DNA of 21,881 nt from an uncultured Alphaproteobacteria bacterium (GCA_903831485.1 CAIKXW010000204.1:1-21881); one strand, 5' to 3'; numbered from the stretch's first letter, positions 7,936 through 16,074 are shown. The notes: a model not told the origin generated them from the letters alone. Numbers and translations are program-made.

Positions 7936-8526
7936 ATGACACTCGCGCCCGTTGTTCTTGAAAACGTCTTCGTCCGTCTTGAGCCGATGGAGGAGCGGCA
8001 TCGCGAGCCGCTGCGTGCGGCGGGCGACGATCCGGATCTGTGGCGGTTTGCCAACGTGAATCTCGACAACACGGATTTCGACGCGTGGGTGGATCATCGC
8101 TTTGCCGAGATCAAGCGGGCGGGGGAGCTGACGTGGGCGGTGTTCGACAAGGCGTCGAACAGCCATGTGGGGTCGACAAGCATGCTTGCCCATATGCCGG
8201 CGCACAAACGCGTGGAGATCGGCTGGACGTGGTATGCCAAGCGCGTGTGGGCAGGGGCGGTGAACCCGTCCTGCAAGCGGATGTTGCTGGCGCACGGGTT
8301 CGAGGTGCTGGGGCTCAATCGCATCGAGCTGAAGGCGGATGCGCGCAACGAACGTTCGTGCAAGGCGATGGCGCGGTTCGGCGCGACGTTCGAGGGAATT
8401 CACCGGTCCCACATGGTGCGGCCCGACGGCAGGCTGCGGGATACGGCGTGGTTCAGCGTGATCCGCGAAGACTGGCCGGGCGTGCGTGATGGGCTGGATG
8501 CGCGGCTGGCGGCGTTTGCGGCATGA
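7936..8526 (+). CDS. GNAT-family N-acetyltransferase (RimJ/RimL-like)
   Basis: The 196-residue product has the layout of RimJ/RimL-type acetyltransferases. It opens LENVFVRLEPMEERHREPLR, continues with a strand segment HVGSTSMLAHMPAHKRVEIGWTW, an acetyl-CoA-binding helix region around NPSCKRMLLAHGFEVLGLNR, then IELKADARNERSCKAMARFG and the typical GATFEGIHRSHMVRPDGRLR ending before the C-terminal strand with W. These enzymes transfer acetyl from acetyl-CoA to an N-terminal or small-molecule amine; the acceptor cannot be told from sequence. Its stop overlaps the start of the Crp/Fnr gene as ATGA, indicating translational coupling. The ribosome-binding site is weak. Confidence 0.85.
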   Translation: MTLAPVVLENVFVRLEPMEERHREPLRAAGDDPDLWRFANVNLDNTDFDAWVDHRFAEIKRAGELTWAVFDKASNSHVGSTSMLAHMPAHKRVEIGWTWYAKRVWAGAVNPSCKRMLLAHGFEVLGLNRIELKADARNERSCKAMARFGATFEGIHRSHMVRPDGRLRDTAWFSVIREDWPGVRDGLDARLAAFAA

Positions 8527-9116
8527 CTGCAATTCCACTCCACAAGCCTGTCGGCGCAGTTCTTTTCCGGGCGGGCGATGAGTGTCCGGGCTATGTGGCC
8601 GTTACCGCTGGCTGCATCCGCGTGTCGCTGGTGTCCGCGAACGGACGCGAGATCGTGCTTTATCGTGTTGGGCCAGGAGAGGTCTGCCTGCAGACTTTTG
8701 CCTGCCTCGTCGAAGGACGGCGCTATCTGGCCGAGGGCGTTGTCGAGGCTGAGGTATCCGGCGAACTCATACCACCGAATGTCTTCAGCCATCGACTGGC
8801 GACGGACGATACGTTCCGTCAGCAGGTATTGGGAGCTGTGGCTCATCGCTTTGCAGAATTCGAGCATGTGGTCGAGACGCTTGCGTTCGCTGGCCTTGAG
8901 CAGCGCGTGGCGCAAGCGATCCTGCGGGTCGCGGGCGCGGGGGGCGAGGCGCGGATAACGCACGAGCAGATCGCAATAGAGATTGGCTCCGCCCGTGAGG
9001 CGGTTTCGCGTCAGATTGCGGCGCTCGCCCGTGGCGGGTTTCTGGCGGCGCATCGCGGCGTTATCGAGATTCTCGACCGTGACGGCCTGTCGCAGCTGGC
9101 CGCGGCTCCTATGTGA
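8523..9116 (+). CDS. Crp/Fnr-family transcriptional regulator
   Basis: The 197-residue product has an N-terminal cyclic-nucleotide-binding-like beta barrel (GDECPGYVAVTAGCIRVSLV, then GREIVLYRVGPGEVCLQTFA), a long dimerisation helix around residues 100-130 and a C-terminal helix-turn-helix (THEQIAIEIGSAREAVSRQI). Four cysteines lie in the sensor half (C21, C31, C55, C61). Their spacing is not the FNR 4Fe-4S pattern, but they could sense redox or thiol/sulfide signals; that is inference. Arginine/serine residues needed for cAMP binding are not evident, so a Crp-type cAMP sensor is unlikely. It overlaps the acetyltransferase gene by four bases. A perfect palindrome on its own stop codon (9113-9125) and the downstream DUF2892 gene suggest it controls that gene. 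Confidence 0.88.
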   Translation: MTAIPLHKPVGAVLFRAGDECPGYVAVTAGCIRVSLVSANGREIVLYRVGPGEVCLQTFACLVEGRRYLAEGVVEAEVSGELIPPNVFSHRLATDDTFRQQVLGAVAHRFAEFEHVVETLAFAGLEQRVAQAILRVAGAGGEARITHEQIAIEIGSAREAVSRQIAALARGGFLAAHRGVIEILDRDGLSQLAAAPM

Positions 9117-9125
9117 CTTGGTCAC
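9113..9125. promoter_or_regulatory. Palindromic GTGAC-TTG-GTCAC, putative Crp/Fnr operator
   Basis: Five-base arms are perfectly complementary around TTG. Read in longer form it is TGTGA-N5-TCACC, close to the Crp consensus TGTGA-N6-TCACA but one base shorter in the spacer. It overlaps the last codon and stop of the Crp/Fnr gene and lies 76 bases before the DUF2892 start, where a promoter for that gene would be expected. That it is bound by the adjacent regulator is inference. Confidence 0.5.
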
Positions 9126-9200
9126 CGACGCGCTGACCGGCATCAGGCATGGTCGATCCATGATCAATGACGGTTCGCCGTCCCGGCATGGAGAAGCGCG

Positions 9201-9395
9201 ATGAAGCCGAATGAAGGAACGATCGACCGGGTGCTGCGCGTGGTTGTGGGCCTTGGCATCCTGTCGCTGGCTTTCGCTGGGCCGCAGACGCCGTGGGGCT
9301 ATGTTGGCCTCGTTCCGTTGGCGACCGGCCTGATCGGGTTTTGTCCCCTCTATGCGATGCTCGGCATCAACACATGCTCCGTGAAGGCGCGTTGA
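9201..9395 (+). CDS. DUF2892 (YgaP-transmembrane-type) small inner-membrane protein
   Basis: The 64-residue protein is typical of DUF2892. It starts NEGTIDRVLRVVVGLGILSL (the family's N-terminal D-R-x-x-R motif leading into the first membrane helix), then WGYVGLVPLATGLIGFCPLY as the second helix, and ends LGINTCSVKA. The two cysteines in the FCPLY and NTC positions are a hallmark of the family, which in E. coli forms the membrane anchor of the rhodanese YgaP; here it stands alone. A role in sulfur/persulfide handling at the membrane is a reasonable inference but not shown. The start has GGAG 12 bases before the ATG. It is 84 bases after the Crp/Fnr gene, with a palindrome in the gap. Confidence 0.85.
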   Translation: MKPNEGTIDRVLRVVVGLGILSLAFAGPQTPWGYVGLVPLATGLIGFCPLYAMLGINTCSVKAR

Positions 9396-9475
9396 GGCGG
9401 ACTGCATGGACGCTGCAGTTGCGCGCGGGCGGATGGTGGCTGCATAGGGCGGTTTCCACATAGACGGGACCGCAC

Positions 9476-9820
9476 ATGACCGCTCCGACGATCGGCTTTG
9501 ACGACTTTCTGAAGATCGACATTCGGGTCGGCATTGTGGTGGCTGCGGAGCCGTTTCCGGAAGCGCGCAAGCCCGCAATCAAGCTGCGGATCGATTTCGG
9601 GCCGGAGATCGGCGAGAAGAAATCGTCGGCGCAGATCACCAGGCACTATTCGCCGGACGCGCTTGTTGGAAAGCGCGTGCTGGCGGTGGTGAATTTTCCG
9701 CCGCGCCAGATCGGCAAGTTCATGTCCGAGGTGCTGACGCTGGGCGTGCCGGATGAGGCGGGTGAAGTCGTGCTGATCGCGCCGGACCTCGACGCGCCCG
9801 TTGGCGGGCGTTTGTTCTGA
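9476..9820 (+). CDS. csaA: CsaA-like tRNA-binding domain protein
   Basis: The 114-residue protein is a single OB-fold tRNA-binding domain of the CsaA type. It has FDDFLKIDIRVGIVVAAEPF at the start, KPAIKLRIDFGPEIGEKKSS, then QITRHYSPDALVGKRVLAVV, NFPPRQIGKFMSEVLTLGVP, and a C-terminal LIAPDLDAPVGGRLF. CsaA in Bacillus was described as a chaperone with a role in protein export; the fold is shared with the C-terminus of methionyl-tRNA synthetase and with YgjH. Length and motifs fit the family with no truncation. It is 80 bases after the DUF2892 gene on the same strand and ends four bases from the convergent EamA gene. Confidence 0.9.
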   Translation: MTAPTIGFDDFLKIDIRVGIVVAAEPFPEARKPAIKLRIDFGPEIGEKKSSAQITRHYSPDALVGKRVLAVVNFPPRQIGKFMSEVLTLGVPDEAGEVVLIAPDLDAPVGGRLF

Positions 9821-9824
9821 CTCC

Positions 9825-10691
9825 TTATCGCCGCCCGGCCAGCCATACGCCTGCGAGGACCAGTGCACAGCCTGCAAGCTGCATGGTCGTGAGCGCCTCT
9901 CCGAAAAGCGGCCAGGCGGCTAGCGCTGCGGCGACCGGCTGGATCAGCAGCAGAAGGCCAGCGAGGGCGGCGGGCGTCGCGCCAACGCCGGCGATGATCA
10001 GGCCCTGGCCGATGACGTGGGCGACGATGGCGAGGGCGAGCGGCCACAGGAACCAGATGGGGTCGGGCGGGATCAGCGTCTCGCCGCGCACGCCGCACGC
10101 GATCGCGGATACGGCCAGCGTCGTCGCCGTCGACCAGAACAGGACGGCCATCGCGCCAGTTTGACGGCGGGCGAGTTTCGCGAAGAAAAGGTAGAGGCCG
10201 ACCATCACAGCGGCCACCACTGCAAGAAGATCGCCCGAGAGCGCTGCGCCGCCCGCGTTGGCCGCGCCGCGCGACAGCATGAAGGCGCCGGTGAGCGCCA
10301 TGGCGAGAGCGACCAGCCAGATGCGGGCGGGCCGTTCGCGCAGGACGACCCATGCGACGAGGCCGACGGCGGCGTTGCCGAGATTGACGAGGAAAGTCGC
10401 GTTGGCGACCGACGTCATTACGAGCGACGCATGCCAGAAGGCGATGTCGAGGCCGAAGAACATTCCGGCGAGGAGCGCCATCGGCGAGGGCCTGCCGATC
10501 GTGCCGCCCTGCGCCTTGATCACCAGTGCGATGAGCGGCAGGGCGAATGCGAAGCGCCAGAAGCCGGTGGCCTGTGGTTCGAACGCGGAGAGGCGCAGGC
10601 CGATGGGCGCAAAGCCGATCGCGATGGCGCCGGCGATGAGCATGGCGGGGCCGGCCCAGGAGGGCCAAGGCGCAGTGGTTGCGGCAGGCAT
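9825..10691 (-). CDS. EamA/DMT-family inner-membrane transporter
   Basis: The 288-residue product is a drug/metabolite-transporter superfamily permease of usual length with about ten hydrophobic helices in two EamA repeats. The first repeat includes GPAMLIAGAIAIGFAPIGLR, FWRFAFALPLIALVI, ATFLVNLGNAAVGLVAWVVL followed by RERPARIW, the conserved loop before the next helix. The second ends AALAGLLLLIQPVAAALAAW, PLFGEALTTMQLAGCALVLA. Substrate unknown; members export amino acids, metabolites or drugs. ATG 10691 begins two bases after the GluQRS stop codon; a TTG at 10697 overlaps that stop and is a possible alternative. Tight spacing implies coupling to gluQ. Confidence 0.87.
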   Translation of the reverse strand: MPAATTAPWPSWAGPAMLIAGAIAIGFAPIGLRLSAFEPQATGFWRFAFALPLIALVIKAQGGTIGRPSPMALLAGMFFGLDIAFWHASLVMTSVANATFLVNLGNAAVGLVAWVVLRERPARIWLVALAMALTGAFMLSRGAANAGGAALSGDLLAVVAAVMVGLYLFFAKLARRQTGAMAVLFWSTATTLAVSAIACGVRGETLIPPDPIWFLWPLALAIVAHVIGQGLIIAGVGATPAALAGLLLLIQPVAAALAAWPLFGEALTTMQLAGCALVLAGVWLAGRR

Positions 10692-10693
10692 GT

Positions 10694-11566
10694 TCAAGCT
10701 GGCAATCCGATGCGGGCGCGAATGCCGGCGCGCGACTGGCCGGCATCGCGCAGGGCCGCGAGGGTCAGCGCGCGGTCGCGCTTGGCGAATCGCTTGCCGG
10801 TCTCATCGGTGAGCAGGCGGTGATGGATGTAGACGGGCTGGGGCAGGCCGAGCAGTCTCTGAAGCAGCACATGCATATGAGTCGCGTCGCGAAGGTCCTC
10901 GCCGCGAATCACATGCGTTACGCCCTGCAGTGCATCATCATGCACAACGCATAGATGATAACTGGCAGGCGTGTCCTTGCGCGCGAGGACGACATCGCCG
11001 TGCATTGCTGGACGCGCTGCAATCATGTGTTCCGCGTTTGTTGCTTCGTCGCGTTCGCGAAATTCCAGACGCGCGAATTCTTCGCCTAGCAGGTCTTGTG
11101 AATAACTCATCGAGAGCCGCCAGGCGAATGCTTCGCCGCGTGCGAGGCGCGATTGTTCCTCGTCTTCGCTCATCGGCGTTGATGGTCCGCGATAGATGGT
11201 TCCATCGGAACCTTCACCGGGCGCGTGCGGCGCCGACATCGCCTGCTCGGCAATTTCGCGACGCGTCAGGAAGCAGCGATAGAGAACGCCGAGGCCGCGC
11301 AGCTTCCCGAGTGCGGATGCGTATTCGGCGAAGTGTTCGGACTGGCGGCGGACCGGGGTCGGCCAGGTGATTCCAAGCCAGGCCAGGTCTTCGAGAATCG
11401 CAGTCTCGTATTCGGGACGGCAGCGCGTCCCGTCGATGTCTTCGAGCCGGAGCAGAACCAGGCCGCCCTCCCGGCGCGACATATCGTGCGCAAGGAGGGC
11501 GGAATAGGCGTGGCCGAGGTGGAGACGGCCGGTCGGACTTGGCGCGAAGCGCGTAACGAACGTCAT
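10694..11566 (-). CDS. gluQ: Glutamyl-Q tRNA(Asp) synthetase (GluQRS)
   Basis: This truncated glutamyl-tRNA synthetase paralogue activates glutamate and attaches it to queuosine at position 34 of tRNA(Asp), without charging the tRNA acceptor end. The 290-residue length, with no anticodon-binding domain, is diagnostic. The N-terminus reads TRFAPSPTGRLHLGHAYSAL with the class I HLGH signature, LLRLEDIDGTRCRPEY follows, VIRGEDLRDATHMHVLLQRL lies in the middle, and the KMSKS-like loop is GKRFAKRD. The zinc-site region reads LYRCFLTRREI and later YRGPSTP, so only one of the three zinc-ligand cysteines known from E. coli YadB is present. It starts 16 bases after the stop of the large lipoprotein gene and nearly touches the EamA gene, so the three probably form one transcript. 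Confidence 0.93.
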   Translation of the reverse strand: MTFVTRFAPSPTGRLHLGHAYSALLAHDMSRREGGLVLLRLEDIDGTRCRPEYETAILEDLAWLGITWPTPVRRQSEHFAEYASALGKLRGLGVLYRCFLTRREIAEQAMSAPHAPGEGSDGTIYRGPSTPMSEDEEQSRLARGEAFAWRLSMSYSQDLLGEEFARLEFRERDEATNAEHMIAARPAMHGDVVLARKDTPASYHLCVVHDDALQGVTHVIRGEDLRDATHMHVLLQRLLGLPQPVYIHHRLLTDETGKRFAKRDRALTLAALRDAGQSRAGIRARIGLPA

Positions 11567-11582
11567 CGCGCCCCGGTTTGGG

Positions 11583-13601
11583 TTACTTGGTGTGCTCGGA
11601 TTTCACGCCCAGGTCCTTGATGATCTGGGACGGTGTCGAAGAGCCCATCATCGCGCCCGTCATGACCGTCTCGAAGCTGGAGAACGGCATGGGTTTCGCC
11701 GGCTGGATCGCGAGGCGAAGCTTGCCGCCGAGTTCCAGGAACGCCGCGATCGGGTTCAGCAGGCCCGGAATCTCCGGAATTTCCTGGCTGACCGCAGCCG
11801 CCATCGTCTTCAGGCCGCTGGAGGCCATCACGCGGACGTTCTCCGCCGTCATCGGCTCGGCGCCCATGCCCATGGCAGGAGCGAAGTCGCCCATCAGGCC
11901 GTAGATCTTCGGCAGGCCGCCCTTGTCCTCGATGTTGAACTCGATGAGCTTCAGCGAGGTGTTGGTGTTGAAGACGTTCGCGAGAGCTTCCTGGTCGGTC
12001 GCCTCGATGTTGTCGGGGATCAGGTCGGACACCAGCTTGAAGCTGGGGAAGCCGCCTTCATACTTGGTGTTGAACTTGAGCAGGTCCTTGCCGTCGAAGC
12101 CAAGGTCGAGCTTGGCGTCGCCATTGCCCGCATTCCAGTTCCAGCCGAAATTGTAGTCGCCCGCAATCTTGGACAGGCCATTCTTGTTCAGAGTGGCGAG
12201 CATCTGCTGCATCTCGGCGTTCTGGGCAGCCGCCTGTTCTGCGTAGAACGGGTCGTCGCCCATGTCGCCCATCATGGCGGAGCTGGCCTGCTGCGCATAT
12301 TCGATCAAGCCGCCGACGTCGATCGAAATGCCTTTGCCGCTTGCGGCAAGCTTGGTCGGGATGAACCAGTGGAAGCCGGTCCCATCGAACATCGATTCAG
12401 CGACCGCGTAGAACTCCTTGCCGCCGAGCTTGAAGCTTTCAGACTCGCTGCGCCAGACGCCGAGGCTCATGAGATTGGTCTCGGTGCGCGGCGGAACAAC
12501 GCCCTTGGCGAGGAAGTCCATCACCTTGCCGAGGCGGACGTCCTTGATCGTGTAAAGATCGACGCCATAGGTCATGTCCATCGGCATGCCCATGTTGGAG
12601 CCCGTCGATGTGTAGGACAGTCCGCGCATATACATCGCGTCGGTGTCGCCGCCCCGCATGCCGCGCGCGCCGAATGACTTGATCGCCAGGTCGGTCGACA
12701 TGGCCTCGCCGAACTGCGTCATCCCCATGACGCCTTTCATGTCGAAATAGGCGGCGGTGTCGATGCCGAACGACTGGTTGAAGGCGGCGAACATCTGCAG
12801 CACCGACATGAAGGACGCCATCGGATCATCCGCACTGGCTGCAGCGGCTGGCGCCGGGGCGGCGTGGTAGGGCTTCAGGACGATGTCGTCGAAGATGACG
12901 CGGCCGACCGAGAAATCATAACGGTCGAACGTCGTCGCGAACGTCGCGGAGAAGTCATCGTCCGGGAAACCAAGCTCGGGTTCGATTGTCGGGGGCCAGC
13001 CCTCGGGCGCCCCGGCGACCGGATCGGTCGGCTGGAATTTCAGCGGGTTGGCGGGCTCAGCCGGAAGGACGTCCTGCGCGGGCGGCAGGTCTTCCGGGAA
13101 GGCGCCATCGGTGAAGCCGTCATAGACGTCGCCCATCATGCCGTTCATCAGGCTGGCGAGGCCGAAGGCGGATACGTTCTTCGCGTCGATACGGCGTGCG
13201 AGCGGCCCGGATTCGCTCAGGCGCTGGCCGGTGAGGCGCGCCTTCAGGAGTTCGACGTCGAGATCGTAGAGGCGCAGCTCGTCGATGCTGACGCCAACTT
13301 CGGTGTTGTCCTTCGGCGTCACTTTCACAGCGGTGAGAAGTGTCGAACCGGTGGCGGCGTCGAACGTGAGTCCGCCCCAGCTGACAGCCACTTCGGCGGG
13401 AAGCGCCGACCGCAGCGATTCGATGTCGGCCGCGGCAGTCGCCGTGCCCTTGAAGGTTTCGCCAGCGAGCTTTGTGACGTGCGCTTCAACGGACTTGGGA
13501 TCGACATCGATCGCGCCGATCGCGCCGGAGCCGCCCTGGCTGCAGGCGGCAAGCCCAAGGCCGAGAACTGCAGTGAATGCCAGTGTGCGAAGCTTACGCA
13601 T
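11583..13601 (-). CDS. Large lipoprotein of unknown function (672 residues)
   Basis: I do not recognise a domain. The N-terminus MRKLRTLAFTAVLGLGLAAC is a clear lipoprotein signal with lipobox LAAC and lipidated C20, so the protein should be anchored in the inner or outer membrane facing the periplasm. The body is unusually rich in methionine and glycine in places, with an Ala/Pro-rich linker (residues ~250-260, PAPAAAASADD) between an N-terminal region of about 240 residues and a longer C-terminal region. Alternating hydrophobic/polar stretches suggest extended beta structure, as in periplasmic lipid- or polymer-binding proteins, but that is a guess. GGAGG precedes the ATG by about nine bases. 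Composition matches its neighbours, and length and lack of interruption argue for a functional gene. It lies between a TPR lipoprotein and gluQ on the same strand. Confidence 0.85.
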   Translation of the reverse strand: MRKLRTLAFTAVLGLGLAACSQGGSGAIGAIDVDPKSVEAHVTKLAGETFKGTATAAADIESLRSALPAEVAVSWGGLTFDAATGSTLLTAVKVTPKDNTEVGVSIDELRLYDLDVELLKARLTGQRLSESGPLARRIDAKNVSAFGLASLMNGMMGDVYDGFTDGAFPEDLPPAQDVLPAEPANPLKFQPTDPVAGAPEGWPPTIEPELGFPDDDFSATFATTFDRYDFSVGRVIFDDIVLKPYHAAPAPAAAASADDPMASFMSVLQMFAAFNQSFGIDTAAYFDMKGVMGMTQFGEAMSTDLAIKSFGARGMRGGDTDAMYMRGLSYTSTGSNMGMPMDMTYGVDLYTIKDVRLGKVMDFLAKGVVPPRTETNLMSLGVWRSESESFKLGGKEFYAVAESMFDGTGFHWFIPTKLAASGKGISIDVGGLIEYAQQASSAMMGDMGDDPFYAEQAAAQNAEMQQMLATLNKNGLSKIAGDYNFGWNWNAGNGDAKLDLGFDGKDLLKFNTKYEGGFPSFKLVSDLIPDNIEATDQEALANVFNTNTSLKLIEFNIEDKGGLPKIYGLMGDFAPAMGMGAEPMTAENVRVMASSGLKTMAAAVSQEIPEIPGLLNPIAAFLELGGKLRLAIQPAKPMPFSSFETVMTGAMMGSSTPSQIIKDLGVKSEHTK

Positions 13602-13728
13602 GTCGAAGACCCTCCATCCTGCCCGGACAGATAGCGGGTCTCGGCTGCACTGGCGAGCCGCGCCAGCCGCAAAGCCAGCGGATTATTCTGCTGTTACTTG
13701 GTTACCGCAGTGGTGCTCAGTATCGGGC

Positions 13729-14547
13729 TCAGTTCTGCGTCCCGCGAAGCGTTTCCCACGAGCGCGAGGGGTTGAGCAGGCTTCGGAAATACTCCCGGTT
13801 TGCCGCAATCAGGGCGGGCGGAAGGTCGGTCGCCGCAACCTGTTCGACCTCGTCGAACTTGCCCTGGACGCCAAGCGCCATGATGAGGTTCTGGGTGATC
13901 CGGCTGTCGGCGCCGGGCAGGGCGGCCGCCTGGCGAAGCGTCTGCTCGGCAAGGCCCGGCTTGCCCTCAAGGATGTAGGAAAGTCCCAGGTTGGACAGGA
14001 TTTTGGGATTGTCCGGCGAAATTGCGAGGGCGCGGCGATAATAGTCCTGGGCCGCGCCGTGCTGGTCGAGCGTGTCCATGGTGACGCCGATTATCGAGAG
14101 CAGGCGCCAGTCCTTGCCGCCTTCGGCTTCCGCACGGGCGAGGGCGTAGGCGGCGTCGTCGGCCTTGCCGATGTCGAGCGAGGCCTGAGCGTAGATCATC
14201 GTCATCTCGACGTCGCCCTGCTTGAGCGTCAGGGCCTGCTGGGCGACTTCGGCGGCGCGCGGGGCCGAGCCGATGGCGCGCAGGATGCGGGCGTATTTCA
14301 GCGACGCCTCGTATTCGTTGGGGTTCTTCTCGTATTCGCCGCCCCAGAAGCGGGCCTGGGTGAGGAGGTCCTGCTTGTCGGCCATGGCGCGGTCGGCCCG
14401 CGTGGCCGGCAAGAGGGGGCTCACCGCGGAATCAACCAGCGCCAGTTCCTCGGGGGTCTGGGGAGCGGCGGTGATGCAGCCCGAAAGCAGGGCGGCGAGG
14501 CTGGCGGTCGCAATCAGGCGGGTGACAGGCTTGCTGGTGGCAGACAT
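13729..14547 (-). CDS. TPR-repeat lipoprotein, TadD-like
   Basis: The 272-residue product has a lipoprotein signal (LIATASLAALLSGC, lipidated C24) followed by tandem tetratricopeptide repeats: EASLKYARILRAIGSAPRAA, VEMTMIYAQASLDIGKADDA, AAQDYYRRALAISPDNPKIL, LSNLGLSYILEGKPGLAEQT and ITQNLIMALGVQGKFDEVEQ. This layout is that of TadD, a lipoprotein of Flp pilus assembly. No tad/flp genes are in the window, so the name is by resemblance only; it may act in another envelope complex. ATG 14547 is preferred to an in-frame TTG two codons upstream. It is divergent from the aminopeptidase gene, sharing a 95-base intergenic region, and 127 bases precede the next lipoprotein gene on the same strand. Confidence 0.85.
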   Translation of the reverse strand: MSATSKPVTRLIATASLAALLSGCITAAPQTPEELALVDSAVSPLLPATRADRAMADKQDLLTQARFWGGEYEKNPNEYEASLKYARILRAIGSAPRAAEVAQQALTLKQGDVEMTMIYAQASLDIGKADDAAYALARAEAEGGKDWRLLSIIGVTMDTLDQHGAAQDYYRRALAISPDNPKILSNLGLSYILEGKPGLAEQTLRQAAALPGADSRITQNLIMALGVQGKFDEVEQVAATDLPPALIAANREYFRSLLNPSRSWETLRGTQN

Positions 14548-14642
14548 GGGCAATCCCCGGATATATTACCGGAACCTTGCGGCGCGCCGGATCAATGAAC
14601 CGTTAAAGCGGCGCGCCAGACCTGCAGCCTTCGGACATTACA

Positions 14643-16001
14643 ATGCACCCTGCCTTCCACGCCCACCCCGACACCGCCGTTCCGCTGGTGCTGCTGACCG
14701 CGAAGGGCCTCGGGCCATGGACCAGGGAGCAGCCGGACCGGGTGAAGCGGCTGGTGGATGCCGCCGGGTTCCGGGGTGATTCGGGACGGTCGTTGCTGCT
14801 GCATGACTCGGAGGGCGGCCTGGAGCGGGTTCTCGTCGGGCTGGGCGAGGGGACGGACGGTTTTGCGCTTGCGAGCCTGCCGGGGAGCCTGCCGGCCGGG
14901 GATTACCGGCTGAGCGAGATTCCGGCGGGGCTCGATGGCGAGACACTGGCGCTGGGATGGGCGGACGGGGCCTACCGGTTCACGAAGTACAAGGCGGGCG
15001 AGAAGTCGCGCCGGCTGATGCTACCGGAGGGTCTCGATGCGGTGGAGGTGCACCGTCAGGCCGAGGCGATCGACTGGCTGCGCGATCTCGTGAACACGCC
15101 GCCTTGCGACATGGGGCCGGTGGAGATCACGTCGGAGGCGCAGGCGCTGGCGGCTGAATTCGGCGCAACGATCGAGATCACTGAGGGCGAGGCGCTCGAG
15201 CAGGGCTTCCCCATGGTTCACGCGGTGGGCAAGGGCGCGGCCCAGGCGCCGCGGCATATCGAAATCCAGTGGGGACGCATGAGCGACCCGAAGATCGCCA
15301 TCGTCGGCAAAGGCGTGGCGTTCGATACGGGTGGCCTGAACATCAAGACAGCCGGCATGGGGCTGATGAAGAAGGACATGGGCGGCGCAGCCCACGCGCT
15401 GGCTCTTTCCCGCATGATCATGAGTGCGGGATTGCCGGTGCGGCTGGTGTGCTGTGTCCCGGCCGTCGAGAACGCAATCGGGCCGGATGCGTTCAGGCCC
15501 TCCGACATTCTGAAGTCGCGCAAGGGACTGACGGTCGAGGTCGAGGACACGGACGCAGAGGGCCGCCTGATACTTGCAGATGCACTGACACGAGCCAGCG
15601 AGCATGGGCCGGAACTCATCATTGATTTCGCCACGCTGACGGGCGCCGCCCGCGTGGCGCTGGGGCCGGATCTCGCGCCGCTTTATACGGACGATGAACA
15701 GCTGGCCGCTGATATCGCTGAGTCCGCGAAGGAGACCGGCGACCCGGTCTGGCGGATGCCGCTGTGGGCCGGATATGAGGGCGGGCTGAAGTCGCCGATC
15801 GCCGACATGAAAAATCTTGGCGACGGGCCGATGGGAGGTTCCATCACGGCGGCGTTGTTCCTCAAAGCTTTTGTGAACGCGCCGAGCTGGGCGCATTTTG
15901 ATATCTGGGCGTGGCGACCCGCTAGATATGGACGTCCGGCCGGGGCGGCCGCGTGCGGGTTGCGTGCGGTTTGGGCAATGTTGAAAAAACGATACGCGTG
16001 A
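14643..16001 (+). CDS. pepA: M17-family leucyl aminopeptidase
   Basis: This dinuclear-metal cytosolic aminopeptidase removes N-terminal residues (preferring leucine) from peptides. The 452-residue protein has a divergent N-terminal domain and a complete M17 catalytic domain: IAIVGKGVAFDTGGLNIKTA with K223 and D228, MKKDMGGAAH with D245, EVEDTDAEGRLILADALTRA with metal ligands D304 and E306 and catalytic R308, and a C-terminal AHFDIWAWRPARYGRPAGAA. In the signature NTDAEGRL the first residue is Asp (D302) instead of Asn; all metal ligands are retained, so the enzyme is probably active. At about 450 residues it is shorter than E. coli PepA (503). ATG 14643 is the start. Confidence 0.92.
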   Translation: MHPAFHAHPDTAVPLVLLTAKGLGPWTREQPDRVKRLVDAAGFRGDSGRSLLLHDSEGGLERVLVGLGEGTDGFALASLPGSLPAGDYRLSEIPAGLDGETLALGWADGAYRFTKYKAGEKSRRLMLPEGLDAVEVHRQAEAIDWLRDLVNTPPCDMGPVEITSEAQALAAEFGATIEITEGEALEQGFPMVHAVGKGAAQAPRHIEIQWGRMSDPKIAIVGKGVAFDTGGLNIKTAGMGLMKKDMGGAAHALALSRMIMSAGLPVRLVCCVPAVENAIGPDAFRPSDILKSRKGLTVEVEDTDAEGRLILADALTRASEHGPELIIDFATLTGAARVALGPDLAPLYTDDEQLAADIAESAKETGDPVWRMPLWAGYEGGLKSPIADMKNLGDGPMGGSITAALFLKAFVNAPSWAHFDIWAWRPARYGRPAGAAACGLRAVWAMLKKRYA

Positions 16002-16074
16002 TCGCTTCGTTCCGCTTGCCCCGAGATGAAAAACGAGCGAGTCTATCTGTGGGGCCGGCTGAATTGGAGCTGTC

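Noticed and set aside
8400..9578. Minus-strand 392-codon frame opposite GNAT, Crp/Fnr and DUF2892 genes
   Set aside because: Low-complexity shadow across three recognised genes.
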